Shown piece by piece: positions 1 through 5,476 of a stretch of DNA of 5,476 nt. The notes under the pieces were generated by a model. That model saw nothing but the letters and a program-made list of their open reading frames with translations. It was not told the DNA's origin and searched no databases. This DNA comes from Clostridia bacterium (GTDB taxonomy: Bacteria; Bacillota; Clostridia; UBA1381). The stretch spans positions 1-5,476 of the forward strand of contig CAADSR010000063.1 of the NCBI GenBank assembly GCA_900751685.1, written 5' to 3'. The position numbers and the translations under genes are program-made. Each line of letters opens with the position of its first letter. Position 1 is the first letter of the stretch.

Positions 1-23
1 CTAGTTTAGGTAACCCAAACTAG
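1..23. repeat. 23-bp near-perfect palindrome at left edge
   Basis: The sequence reads CTAGTTT, A, GGTAACC, C, AAACTAG. Folded about base 12, 10 of the 11 base pairs match; only 8/16 (A and C) fails. No T-run follows on the plus strand, so it does not look like a plus-strand terminator. It lies just upstream of a decayed repressor reading frame, so a repressor operator is one possibility. A minus-strand terminator or one end of a larger repeat beyond the window edge is equally possible. The symmetry is seen directly; the role is inference. Confidence 0.6.
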
Positions 24-50
24 AACGTGAAAATTCTGGATACAAAAAAG

Positions 51-95
51 ATGGGGCGTCCTACTGACAATTCAAAGCCATTGGCGGGAGGATAA
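51..95 (+). other. Possible remnant start of a small mobile-element protein (MGRPTDN peptide)
   Basis: An ATG at 51 opens a 14-codon frame beginning MGRPTDNSK and ending at TAA 93-95. From general knowledge, MGRPTDNPK-like starts recur in small, probably ribbon-helix-helix, proteins of Firmicutes plasmids and integrative elements. Only this N-terminal signature is present, and it runs into the out-of-frame repressor remnant. No convincing ribosome binding site precedes it. It is either a truncated fossil or a chance resemblance. Confidence 0.25.
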
Positions 96-451
96 AGGAG
101 AGCGCGGTCTAAAAGCAATTGACCCAGGATGATATTGCAAAAGCGGTTGGGGTGGCAACGTCCATAGTCGCGCGGTACGAAAAGGGACCAATCAAGATAA
201 TAAAGTGCCGCGCACATCAATGAAGGTGATATACTTATAGTCCGTTGGCAGGAAATGGCGGAAAAAGGTCAGACCACAGTTATCCAGGTCAATAACGACA
301 ATGCGACAGTAAAGAGATTCAAGAAAGAAAAAATATGGTGCAGCTGATCTCTTAATCGTTTAATTTGGAATATCAAATGTAAATCTATGATTTGTCCCGG
401 GATCGTATTGAGGTGATCAGTAAGGTGGTAGAGTGTAAAAGCGTGTTTTAA
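71..451 (+). pseudogene. Decayed Cro/CI-type repressor with HTH and S24 (LexA-like) C-terminal remnants
   Basis: No intact frame exists here, but three pieces align with an HTH-plus-S24 repressor. Piece one (71-218) encodes IGGRIKE, a TAA stop at 110-112, then KQLTQDDIAKAVGV and IVARYEKG, a typical Cro/CI helix-turn-helix. Piece two (207-347, another frame) encodes INEGDILIVRWQ and NNDNATVKRFKKEK, resembling the S24 domain around its catalytic lysine (the K of TVKRF). Piece three (335-451, back in the first frame) encodes VQLIS, stops at 353-355 and 380-382, then IYDLSRDRIEVISKVVE, like the end of LexA/CI proteins. The linker and the GDSM-type catalytic serine segment are absent, implying an internal deletion of perhaps 80-100 codons. 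The true start is unclear. Intact relatives bind operators and self-cleave or are inactivated on DNA damage; this copy should be non-functional. It probably derives from a prophage or integrative element. Confidence 0.8.
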
Positions 452-455
452 AATA

Positions 456-501
456 CTGCTTCCCAAGGATAACTTATATAAGCTGTCCTTGGGCAGTTTT
501 T
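456..501 (+). terminator. Rho-independent terminator after the decayed repressor
   Basis: CCCAAGGA at 462-469 pairs with TCCTTGGG at 486-493. The helix extends inward through T-G and A-T pairs and then CTT/AAG, and outward through CTG (456-458) with CAG (494-496 region) after a small bulge. Five T residues follow at 497-501. It begins 5 bases after the pseudogene's final stop, so it is probably that gene's original terminator. On the minus strand the hairpin is followed by TATTTTAAAA, so it may also weakly stop transcripts of the merR-type gene that ends at 540. Confidence 0.8.
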
Positions 502-539
502 AGTTCAAAAATAAAGGTTCTATGACGAATAAGTTGATT

Positions 540-1412
540 TTAAACCGTTTCTGATGTGTCCGGAACAGGAAAATGCCCGGCGCCGGCTGGACAGACCGGG
601 ATAGAGATCTGGATAATATATTGATTTGAATTGCCCACTGCCAGATAATTTAATAACTCATGCTCACAGGCATTCCCAGTGATCGTATAATGGTTTTGGC
701 TGATAAAGTCCATTAAAAGCCGGTAAGAGTCATCTAAGGTCTGATAGGGACCCTCATGGCAGATCACGGCATAGAGTCCGGCGGGCTTGTGATACAAGCG
801 GCTGCTTTTTATTTTGTGGTCAAGCTTGGTAAAATAATAATCCTCCGTATAATTTCCGGCCAGCAGATGCTCTTTTAGGACAAGTGTACCTAAGGGAAAC
901 TCTTCACGGATCCCATTTTTCATACAGTACTGCTTATGTTCCTGGATTTTTGTTGCCCTTTCATGGTCTGCCAGGTCTCCTTTGGGAGAAAGCTTTACTG
1001 TAATAAAATATTCTTCTTCGCAATATTGCACAGAGGGGATCCCGCAGGTCATATTAAGGGCAGCATTCGCACGGTGGAGCAAATTTCCAACCAGGCGCTG
1101 CATACTGGCTAACTCGTCCTGTTGTTTTTTTATTTCTTTTTGCTTTTGCTGCAGCAGGTTCAGGAAAGAAGAAGTATTTTGATGCTCCATATAGGTCTTG
1201 ATCTCTTTTAGCGGTGTGCCGGTTTTTTTGAGCATTGAAATAATGTCAAATACAAAGAATTGATTGATAGAATAATAGCGGTACCCGTTTTCTGCGGTGA
1301 CCTCGGGCTTTAAAATGCCGATGTGGTCATAGTGGAATAGGGTATCTTTTTTTATCCCGCACAATCTTGCAAATTCCCCGGTGGAAAAGTAAATTGATTT
1401 ATTTTGTTCCAT
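540..1412 (-). CDS. MerR-family transcriptional regulator with BmrR/GyrI-like effector domain
   Basis: This 290-residue protein is a likely drug-responsive regulator. Residues about 7-75 form the MerR winged-helix DNA-binding domain: YFSTGEFARLCGIKKDTLFHY (helix-turn-helix), then the wing NGYRYYS at 42-48, then MLKKTGTPLKEI. Residues about 80-115 are a Gln/Lys-rich helix suited to the antiparallel dimer coiled coil. Residues about 130-273 resemble the GyrI-like/BmrR effector-binding fold, with HEGPYQTLDDSY (219-230) and a final QISIPV (268-273). This architecture matches BmrR-type multidrug sensors, which twist the promoter DNA on binding lipophilic cations. The start is fixed by AAGAGGAGA 8 or so bases upstream (plus-strand 1421-1429). 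The gene diverges from the adjacent MATE pump, so control of that pump is the natural inference. A 17-residue Pro/Gly-containing tail follows the usual IPV end. The ligand cannot be predicted. Confidence 0.93.
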   Translation of the reverse strand: MEQNKSIYFSTGEFARLCGIKKDTLFHYDHIGILKPEVTAENGYRYYSINQFFVFDIISMLKKTGTPLKEIKTYMEHQNTSSFLNLLQQKQKEIKKQQDELASMQRLVGNLLHRANAALNMTCGIPSVQYCEEEYFITVKLSPKGDLADHERATKIQEHKQYCMKNGIREEFPLGTLVLKEHLLAGNYTEDYYFTKLDHKIKSSRLYHKPAGLYAVICHEGPYQTLDDSYRLLMDFISQNHYTITGNACEHELLNYLAVGNSNQYIIQISIPVCPAGAGHFPVPDTSETV

Positions 1413-1427
1413 TGTTGGATTCTCCTC

Positions 1428-1458
1428 TTGACTGTTGGGTTACTCTATAGTGTATTAT
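1428..1458 (+). promoter_or_regulatory. Candidate MerR-type promoter of the MATE gene (19-bp spacer)
   Basis: The -35 is TTGACT (1428-1433) and the -10 is TATTAT (1453-1458), separated by 19 bp. Such an overlong spacer is the hallmark of promoters activated by MerR-family proteins. A better -10, TATAAT, lies at 1456-1461 but would give a 22-bp spacer. Transcription would start near 1465, leaving a leader of about 28 bases before the ATG at 1494. Confidence 0.55.
1441..1454. promoter_or_regulatory. Candidate MerR operator dyad between divergent genes
   Basis: TACTCTATAGTGTA is a dyad in which 12 of 14 positions are symmetric (TAC n CTATAG n GTA). It lies between the -35 and -10 of the pump promoter and covers the expected start point of the regulator's own transcript, so one site could control both genes. 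Its centre (1447.5) is about 4.5 bases right of the centre of the 19-bp spacer, which is not the textbook MerR arrangement. The assignment is therefore tentative. Confidence 0.45.
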
Positions 1459-1482
1459 AATGAGTATTGAATAAAAAAGCAA
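1454..1482 (-). promoter_or_regulatory. Candidate sigma-A promoter of the MerR-type regulator gene
   Basis: On the minus strand, TTGCTT (1482-1477) and TATAAT (1459-1454) are separated by 17 bp. Initiation near 1447 would give a leader of roughly 35 bases containing the AGGAGA ribosome binding site. Its -10 overlaps the pump promoter's -10 on the other strand, and the predicted start lies inside the 1441-1454 dyad, which suggests autoregulation. Confidence 0.55.
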
Positions 1483-1493
1483 GGAGAATTAAA

Positions 1494-2822
1494 ATGAAAA
1501 ATGAAATCGCAAGGGAATTCAATTTTGCCTCGCTGCTGCGTTTTACCCTGCCGAATGCTGCAATGATGATGTTTATGTCCCTTTATACGATCGTAGACGG
1601 CGTTTTTGTGTCTAAATTTGTGGGGACGGATGCGCTTTCGGCCATTAACATTGTTTATCCGTTATTGACGGTGACGCTGGCCGTAGGAATTATGCTGGCA
1701 ACCGGCGGCAGTGCTGTAATTGCACGAAAGCAGGGCGAGGGCAAGGAAAAAGAAGCACGCAGCGACTTTTCTATGATCTTGGGCGCGGGCGTTTTGGTGG
1801 GGATTGTTTATGGGATCGTTCTGATTTTGCTTCATGGGCCATTATCACATTTTATGGGAGCAAATGAGATATTACTTCCTTACTGTACGCAGTATTTGAT
1901 CATTCTAGCTGCTTTTATGCCGTTTAATGTATTGCAGCTATTGTTTCAGACCTTTTTCGTGACTGCTGGAAAGCCGGGATATGGACTGTTCTGGACGGTG
2001 GTATCGGGTGCCGCTAACATTGTTTTGGACTATATTTTTATTGTTCCGCTGGATATGGGGATCGCAGGCGCTGCATGGGGCACGGCGATCAGCTATGTGA
2101 TACCATCCATTGCAGGAATTGTTTATTTCCTGCGGCAGGATAAGCCTCTTTACATTGTAAAACCAAAATGGGACTGGCGTGCTTTGGGACAAAGTTGTTT
2201 TAACGGTTCCTCAGAGATGGTGACCCAATTGTCTTCTGCAGTGATCACCTTTGTGTTTAATTTGACCATGATGCATTTTCTCGGGTCTGACGGCGTGGCA
2301 GCGGTCACTATCGTTTTATACTCCCATTTCTTATTTACAGCCCTTTACCTGGGCTTTTCCGGCGGGGTTGCGCCGATCTTCAGCTATAATTATGGGAGCG
2401 GGAATCACGGCCAGTTAAAGAGGGTCTTCAAGTATTGCATGATTTTTATCGGAAGCCTGTCTATCTTGCTGCCGGTATTGTCTGTTGTGCTTGCGAAACC
2501 GATCGTAAGCACCTTTACGCCTGTGGGGACGAATACCTACCGCATCGCTGTGGAAGGGTTTTACCTGTTTGCGGCAACTTATCTGTTTGTAGGGGTCAAT
2601 ATTTTTTCCTCTTCCTTATTTACGGCGTTGTCAAACGGAGCAATATCTGCAGTCATTTCATTTTTGCGGACCTTTGGTTTTATCCTGCCTTCCGCCCTGC
2701 TGTTGCCCATACTGTTCCAGGAATATGGTATCTGGCTGGCAACGCCCGTAGCTGAAATAGCCGCCCTGGTGGTTTCGGTTTGTTTTCTATTTTTTCAGAG
2801 GAAGAGATATCACTATCTGTAA
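1494..2822 (+). CDS. MATE-family multidrug efflux transporter (MepA/NorM-like)
   Basis: This 442-residue membrane protein fits the usual 440-460 residues and about 12 transmembrane helices of the MATE family. These proteins export cationic drugs or dyes in exchange for Na+ or H+. Supporting segments are the first-helix region SLYTIVDGVFVSKFVGTDAL (29-48), the glycine-rich LATGGSAVIARKQGEG (68-83), VLDYIFI (177-183), and the second-half signature APIFSYNYGSGN (293-304). Hydrophobic helices run the whole length, with a basic C-terminus (QRKRYHYL). There is no cleavable signal peptide. I chose ATG 1494 because AAGGAGAA (1481-1488) lies directly upstream. The TTG at 1467 in the same frame would place that site inside the gene. 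A BmrR-like regulator is transcribed divergently 81 bp away, arguing for inducible efflux. A MepA-like subgroup seems likely, but the substrate is not predictable. Confidence 0.95.
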   Translation: MKNEIAREFNFASLLRFTLPNAAMMMFMSLYTIVDGVFVSKFVGTDALSAINIVYPLLTVTLAVGIMLATGGSAVIARKQGEGKEKEARSDFSMILGAGVLVGIVYGIVLILLHGPLSHFMGANEILLPYCTQYLIILAAFMPFNVLQLLFQTFFVTAGKPGYGLFWTVVSGAANIVLDYIFIVPLDMGIAGAAWGTAISYVIPSIAGIVYFLRQDKPLYIVKPKWDWRALGQSCFNGSSEMVTQLSSAVITFVFNLTMMHFLGSDGVAAVTIVLYSHFLFTALYLGFSGGVAPIFSYNYGSGNHGQLKRVFKYCMIFIGSLSILLPVLSVVLAKPIVSTFTPVGTNTYRIAVEGFYLFAATYLFVGVNIFSSSLFTALSNGAISAVISFLRTFGFILPSALLLPILFQEYGIWLATPVAEIAALVVSVCFLFFQRKRYHYL

Positions 2823-2829
2823 GGAATAG

Positions 2830-2858
2830 TTGCCTAAACGGCGCAAACGTTGTATAAT
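2830..2858 (+). promoter_or_regulatory. Candidate sigma-A promoter of recQ
   Basis: TTGCCT (2830-2835), a 17-bp spacer and a perfect TATAAT (2853-2858) lie in the 65-bp gap after the MATE stop. Transcription would start near 2865, just before the AAAGGAG ribosome binding site (2874-2880). I see no terminator between the two genes, so some readthrough from the pump gene is also possible. Confidence 0.65.
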
Positions 2859-2887
2859 AAAAGAAGCAATACCAAAGGAGAGCTTTT

Positions 2888-4711
2888 ATGGATAAATATA
2901 CAACCCTAAAGCAATACTTCGGGCATACGAAGTTCCGCGCCGGGCAGGAAGAGATCATTGACCATATTATGAAGGGACAGGATGTGTTAGGCGTCATGCC
3001 CACCGGGGCGGGGAAATCAGTTTGTTATCAGGTGCCCGCCCTTTTAATGGACGGAGTGACCCTAGTGGTCTCACCGTTGATTTCATTAATGAAGGACCAG
3101 GTGAGTGCGCTGATGCAAGCTGGTGTCCGTGCTGCTTTTATCAATAGTTCACTGACTGCGATCGAATACGATGCTGTTTTTTCTCTGGCAAGAGATGGGG
3201 CGTATAAGATTTTATACGTAGCGCCGGAACGGCTGATGACGCCGGAATTTCAGCAGCTTGTAGGGCAGCTCGATATTTCGATGGTAACGGTGGATGAGGC
3301 TCATTGTGTTTCCCAATGGGGGCAGGATTTTAGGCCGAGTTATCTGAAGATCATAGAATTTATTGAGACCCTTTCCTGCCGGCCGGTCATCAGTGCTTTT
3401 ACCGCAACAGCCACCAAAGAAGTGCGGGAGGATATTGCGTGTATTTTACGGCTGCAGGAGCCATTTTCATTAATCACAGGGTTTGACCGGCAGAACCTTT
3501 CATTTTCGGTACTCAAACCCCAGGATAAATTCCAGGCAGTCCAGCATATCCTGCAGCAAAAAAAAGGGCAGTGCGGCATTATTTATTGCGCCACAAGGAA
3601 GAATGTGGAGGAGGTTTGCACAAGGTTAAACCAAAGCGGGATCTCTGCCACGCGTTATCATGCAGGCCTGGACGAAGAAGAGCGGCGGAAAAATCAGGAG
3701 GATTTTATCTATGACCGCTGCGGCTTAATGGTCGCGACGAATGCGTTTGGGATGGGGATCGATAAATCCAATGTTTCGTTTGTAATCCATTATAATATGC
3801 CGAAAAATTTAGAGAGCTATTACCAGGAAGCTGGGCGCGCTGGGCGGGACGGGGAAGAGGCGGAATGCATCCTCCTCTATAGCGGGCAGGATGTACGGAC
3901 GAACCAATTCCTGATTGAAATATCAAACGATAATCCGGAGCTGACGGATGAGATGCGCCAGGCGGTGCAGGAAAAGGATTATGAGCGGCTCAAGGCAATG
4001 ACCTTTTATTGCTCCACAACAAATTGCCTCCGGGAATATATTTTGCGCTATTTTGGAGAGACAGCGCCCAATTACTGCGGTAATTGCTCTAACTGCAATA
4101 CAAATTTTGAGACGGTGGACATCACGGTGGATGCCCAAAAGATCGTATCTTGTGTTTACCGCTTAAAACAGAGGTATAAAAGTTTTGGGAAGATGATGAT
4201 CGTCGACATCCTCCATGGCAGTAAAAATGAGCGTATCCGCCGGATGGGGCTGGATACCTTGTCCACCTATGGGATCATGCAGGAGCTTCCGGCGCACCGC
4301 ATCCGGACGATGCTTCAATTTTTGATTGAGAATGATTATCTTACTTTAAGCAAAGACGGTTATTCCGTCGTGGAACTTACAGCCCGTTCCGCCGAGATCG
4401 TCCGCGACCGGAAAACGATTGAAATGAAGCTGCAAAAAGAAGAACAGCCTCCTGCCCAAACAAAGCAAAAAGTATATCATGATGTGGATCAAACCCTGTT
4501 TGCAAAGCTCAAAGAGCTCCGGATGCAAATGGCTGCGGAAGAGCATGTCCCAGCGTATATTATTTTTACAGATGCAACGCTGCGGGATATGTGTGCAAAG
4601 CTGCCCGTATCGGACTCTCAATTTCTGGAGGTCTCAGGGGTCGGTGCTGCAAAGCTGGACAAGTATGGGAAGCGTTTTACTTCCTTAATTCAAGGGTACA
4701 TAGAAAAATAA
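2888..4711 (+). CDS. recQ: ATP-dependent DNA helicase RecQ
   Basis: This is a 3'-to-5' superfamily 2 DNA helicase acting in recombination, replication-fork repair and suppression of illegitimate exchange. At 607 residues it is nearly the same length as E. coli RecQ (609). Visible motifs are motif 0 KFRAGQ (15-20), Walker A MPTGAGKS (37-44), Ia VVSPLISLMKDQ (60-71), Walker B DEAH (136-139) with the aromatic loop SQWGQDFRPSY (142-152), motif III FTATAT (171-176), motif V ATNAFGMGID (283-292) and motif VI QEAGRAGRDG (313-322). A zinc module uses Cys380, Cys397, Cys400 and Cys403. The RQC winged helix spans about 410-515 and an HRDC domain about 533-607. ATG 2888 follows AAAGGAG by 7 bases. The loop has Gln where E. 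coli has His (SQWGHDF); as far as I recall this is a common clostridial variant. All catalytic residues are present, so the enzyme should be active. Confidence 0.97.
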   Translation: MDKYTTLKQYFGHTKFRAGQEEIIDHIMKGQDVLGVMPTGAGKSVCYQVPALLMDGVTLVVSPLISLMKDQVSALMQAGVRAAFINSSLTAIEYDAVFSLARDGAYKILYVAPERLMTPEFQQLVGQLDISMVTVDEAHCVSQWGQDFRPSYLKIIEFIETLSCRPVISAFTATATKEVREDIACILRLQEPFSLITGFDRQNLSFSVLKPQDKFQAVQHILQQKKGQCGIIYCATRKNVEEVCTRLNQSGISATRYHAGLDEEERRKNQEDFIYDRCGLMVATNAFGMGIDKSNVSFVIHYNMPKNLESYYQEAGRAGRDGEEAECILLYSGQDVRTNQFLIEISNDNPELTDEMRQAVQEKDYERLKAMTFYCSTTNCLREYILRYFGETAPNYCGNCSNCNTNFETVDITVDAQKIVSCVYRLKQRYKSFGKMMIVDILHGSKNERIRRMGLDTLSTYGIMQELPAHRIRTMLQFLIENDYLTLSKDGYSVVELTARSAEIVRDRKTIEMKLQKEEQPPAQTKQKVYHDVDQTLFAKLKELRMQMAAEEHVPAYIIFTDATLRDMCAKLPVSDSQFLEVSGVGAAKLDKYGKRFTSLIQGYIEK

Positions 4712-4736
4712 ATCAGGATCATTCTTTATAATATTT

Positions 4737-4776
4737 AAAATCAGCAAAACTGAAACCAGTTTTGCTGATTTTTTTT
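4737..4776 (+). terminator. Strong rho-independent terminator after recQ
   Basis: A perfect 16-bp stem pairs 4737-4752 with 4757-4772. The core is CAGCAAAACTG with CAGTTTTGCTG, around an AAAC tetraloop. A run of eight T residues (4769-4776) follows. It begins 25 bases after the recQ stop and isolates recQ from the downstream small genes. The A-rich 5' flank gives T residues on the minus strand too, so bidirectional function is possible, though no minus-strand gene converges here. Confidence 0.93.
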
Positions 4777-4842
4777 GTGGAAAGGCTGTTGATCTCAGGT
4801 GGGGACAGGTAGGGCTTGCCACAGTTTGGCTGAAAGGTGGCA

Positions 4843-4871
4843 TTTTCAACAAGGGGTGCATATACTATATT
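4843..4871 (+). promoter_or_regulatory. Candidate promoter(s) for the small-gene operon, sigma-A or sporulation type
   Basis: The 144 bases between the recQ terminator and the ATG at 4921 must hold the promoter of the small genes if they are expressed. One reading is sigma-A-like: TTTTCA (4843-4848), 17 bp, TATATT (4866-4871). Another is CATATACTA (4859-4867), which fits the -10 pattern CATAnnnTA of sigma-K-type mother-cell promoters and partly fits sigma-E. GCATTTT (4840-4846) resembles a sigma-E -35, but only 12 bp separate it from the -10, about two too few. Neither reading is decisive. Confidence 0.35.
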
Positions 4872-4920
4872 AAAAGTGCGGTCACGCAATTTATCCGCAA
4901 TATCAGAAAGGGGATTTGAT

Positions 4921-5163
4921 ATGAATCAAGATATGAATCAAAAACTGCAGCAGGCTCTGAATGGTTTGGGAAAGAACAATGTCCAGCAGATCCAGAATTT
5001 TTTGAACTCGGCAGACGGTCAAAAACTCAAAAACAGCTTGAGTCCTGCAGACCAGCAGAAGTTCTTGAGTGAATTTTCAAAAATGGATTCCAAGCAGCTT
5101 CAACAAAAGCTTTCAAAGGTCGACCTAAAAGACCTGTCCAAAAAAATGAAAGGTTTTAAGTAA
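4921..5163 (+). CDS. Small Gln/Lys-rich helical protein of unknown function
   Basis: I do not recognise this 80-residue protein. It contains 13 Gln and 14 Lys, about a third of its residues, and lacks Cys, Trp, Tyr, His and Arg. Heptad-like stretches such as NVQQIQNFLNSADGQKL (20-36) and KQLQQKLSKVDLKDLSKKMK (58-77) suggest three short amphipathic helices. There is no signal peptide or membrane segment, so it is probably cytosolic, with a basic C-terminus. The ATG at 4921 follows AGAAAGGGGA (4905-4914). The same frame is open back to a GTG at 4837, but that start has no good ribosome binding site and would place the 4843-4871 promoter candidates inside the gene. It sits 13 bp ahead of a second small gene, so the two are probably co-transcribed and may work together. 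The ORF is convincing; its role is unknown. Confidence 0.8.
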   Translation: MNQDMNQKLQQALNGLGKNNVQQIQNFLNSADGQKLKNSLSPADQQKFLSEFSKMDSKQLQQKLSKVDLKDLSKKMKGFK

Positions 5164-5176
5164 GGGGGAATAAACC

Positions 5177-5476
5177 GTGGCAAACGATTCAAATTCAACG
5201 ATGGGGGCGTTAAAGGGGCTTTTGGGCGATAATGCAGACGAAAAGATCCAAGCGGTGATGCAATCGTTATCCGGATCGGGCAATTCCAACAGCGATAGCG
5301 GTTCAACGGCGCCTTCTGCGCCTTCCAACGGAAATATGTTTTCGGGAGGGGATGACAGCCTTCAATATTTGATGCAGATGAAGGGCATCATTGACCAGAT
5401 GGGAGATACAAGAAATGACCCAAGAGCAAACCTGCTCCGTTCCTTGCGGCCGTATATGCGTAACAGCCGCCAACAG
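5177..5476 (+). CDS. Hypothetical protein, GTG start, truncated by window edge
   Basis: This frame stays open from a GTG at 5177 to the last base (100 residues visible, no stop). The start is supported by AAGGGGGAA (5162-5170) about 7 bases upstream and by the 13-bp gap after the preceding stop; ATG 5201 is an alternative. Residues 1-31 form a helical head (MGALKGLLGDNADEKIQAVM). Residues 32-53 are a Ser/Gly/Asn/Pro linker of low complexity. Residues 59-76 are helical (SLQYLMQMKGIIDQMG), followed by DPRANLLRSLRPYMRNSRQQ (81-100). The D-R-x-x-LL-x-x-L-x-PY-x-x-x-x-RQ pattern resembles a C-terminal module I associate with uncharacterised clostridial proteins that sit beside one another in small operons. 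No catalytic motif, signal peptide or membrane segment is visible. I cannot assign a function. Confidence 0.75.
   Translation, partial: MANDSNSTMGALKGLLGDNADEKIQAVMQSLSGSGNSNSDSGSTAPSAPSNGNMFSGGDDSLQYLMQMKGIIDQMGDTRNDPRANLLRSLRPYMRNSRQQ

Noticed and set aside
20..466. Minus-strand open frames of about 65 codons at 20-220 and 269-466
   Set aside because: They lie antisense to the decayed repressor, show no family-like motifs, and lack convincing ribosome binding sites.
1467..1493. TTG at 1467 as the MATE start
   Set aside because: The added residues are encoded by the AAGGAGAA ribosome binding site that serves ATG 1494, and the TTG falls at the predicted transcription start.
1938..2755. Alternative frames inside the MATE gene, 1938-2192 minus and 2435-2755 plus
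   Set aside because: They overlap a well-supported membrane transporter, have no recognisable motifs, and are shadows of its codon pattern.
2836..2851. Short AAACG direct repeats and AACG/CGTT in the recQ promoter spacer
   Set aside because: Five-base repeats are too short to support an operator.
2680..4621. Minus-strand frames opposite recQ and a short plus frame at 4479
   Set aside because: RecQ motifs run continuously through this region; the other frames are Cys/Arg-rich shadow translations without start signals.
4817..4842. TGCCAC/GTGGCA inverted repeat before the small genes
   Set aside because: It is only 6 bp with a 14-base loop and no T-run; such a weak repeat is expected by chance.
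4837..4920. GTG 4837 as start of the small Gln/Lys-rich protein
   Set aside because: It has no good ribosome binding site, the extension differs in composition from the rest, and it would cover the likely promoter. ATG 4921 has a clear AAAGGGGA.
5100..5328. Minus-strand frames at the right end
   Set aside because: They are antisense to two consecutive plus-strand genes with good ribosome binding sites and lack start signals.

Overview
The window looks like a chromosomal segment of an endospore-forming or gut-type Clostridia (Bacillota), probably Lachnospiraceae- or Oscillospiraceae-like. This is inferred from strong AGGAGA-type ribosome binding sites, sigma-A-like promoters, hairpin/T-run terminators, moderate GC, and the style of the RecQ and MerR/MATE proteins. 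It cannot be proved without database searches. Coding is dense from 540 to the right edge; the first 540 bases hold no intact gene.

Bases 1-540 are a gene graveyard. Read in three pieces and two frames, 71-451 encodes a Cro/CI-type helix-turn-helix, then the C-terminal part of an S24 (LexA/CI-like) domain. It carries stop codons, frame changes and a large internal deletion. A good rho-independent terminator follows at 456-501. A 23-bp near-perfect palindrome sits at the left edge. Together these suggest the eroded remains of a phage or mobile-element repressor locus.

Bases 540-2822 hold a divergent pair: a BmrR-type MerR regulator on the minus strand and a MATE-family multidrug/Na+ antiporter on the plus strand. 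They share an 81-bp control region with overlapping back-to-back promoters and a dyad. The likely logic is that the regulator senses a lipophilic or cationic compound, controls the efflux pump and controls itself.

Bases 2888-4711 encode a full-length three-domain RecQ DNA helicase (helicase core, zinc/winged-helix RQC, HRDC). It has its own promoter in the 65-bp gap after the pump gene and a very strong terminator just after its stop.

Bases 4921-5476 hold two closely spaced small genes of unknown function. One encodes an 80-residue Gln/Lys-rich helical protein. The other starts at GTG and runs off the right edge (100 residues visible). Their upstream region contains both a weak sigma-A-like promoter and a sequence resembling a mother-cell sporulation sigma -10 element.

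I see no tRNA, rRNA, CRISPR array, intact insertion sequence or convincing new multi-gene system. The most informative non-routine items are the decayed repressor, the palindrome, and the small unknown gene pair.
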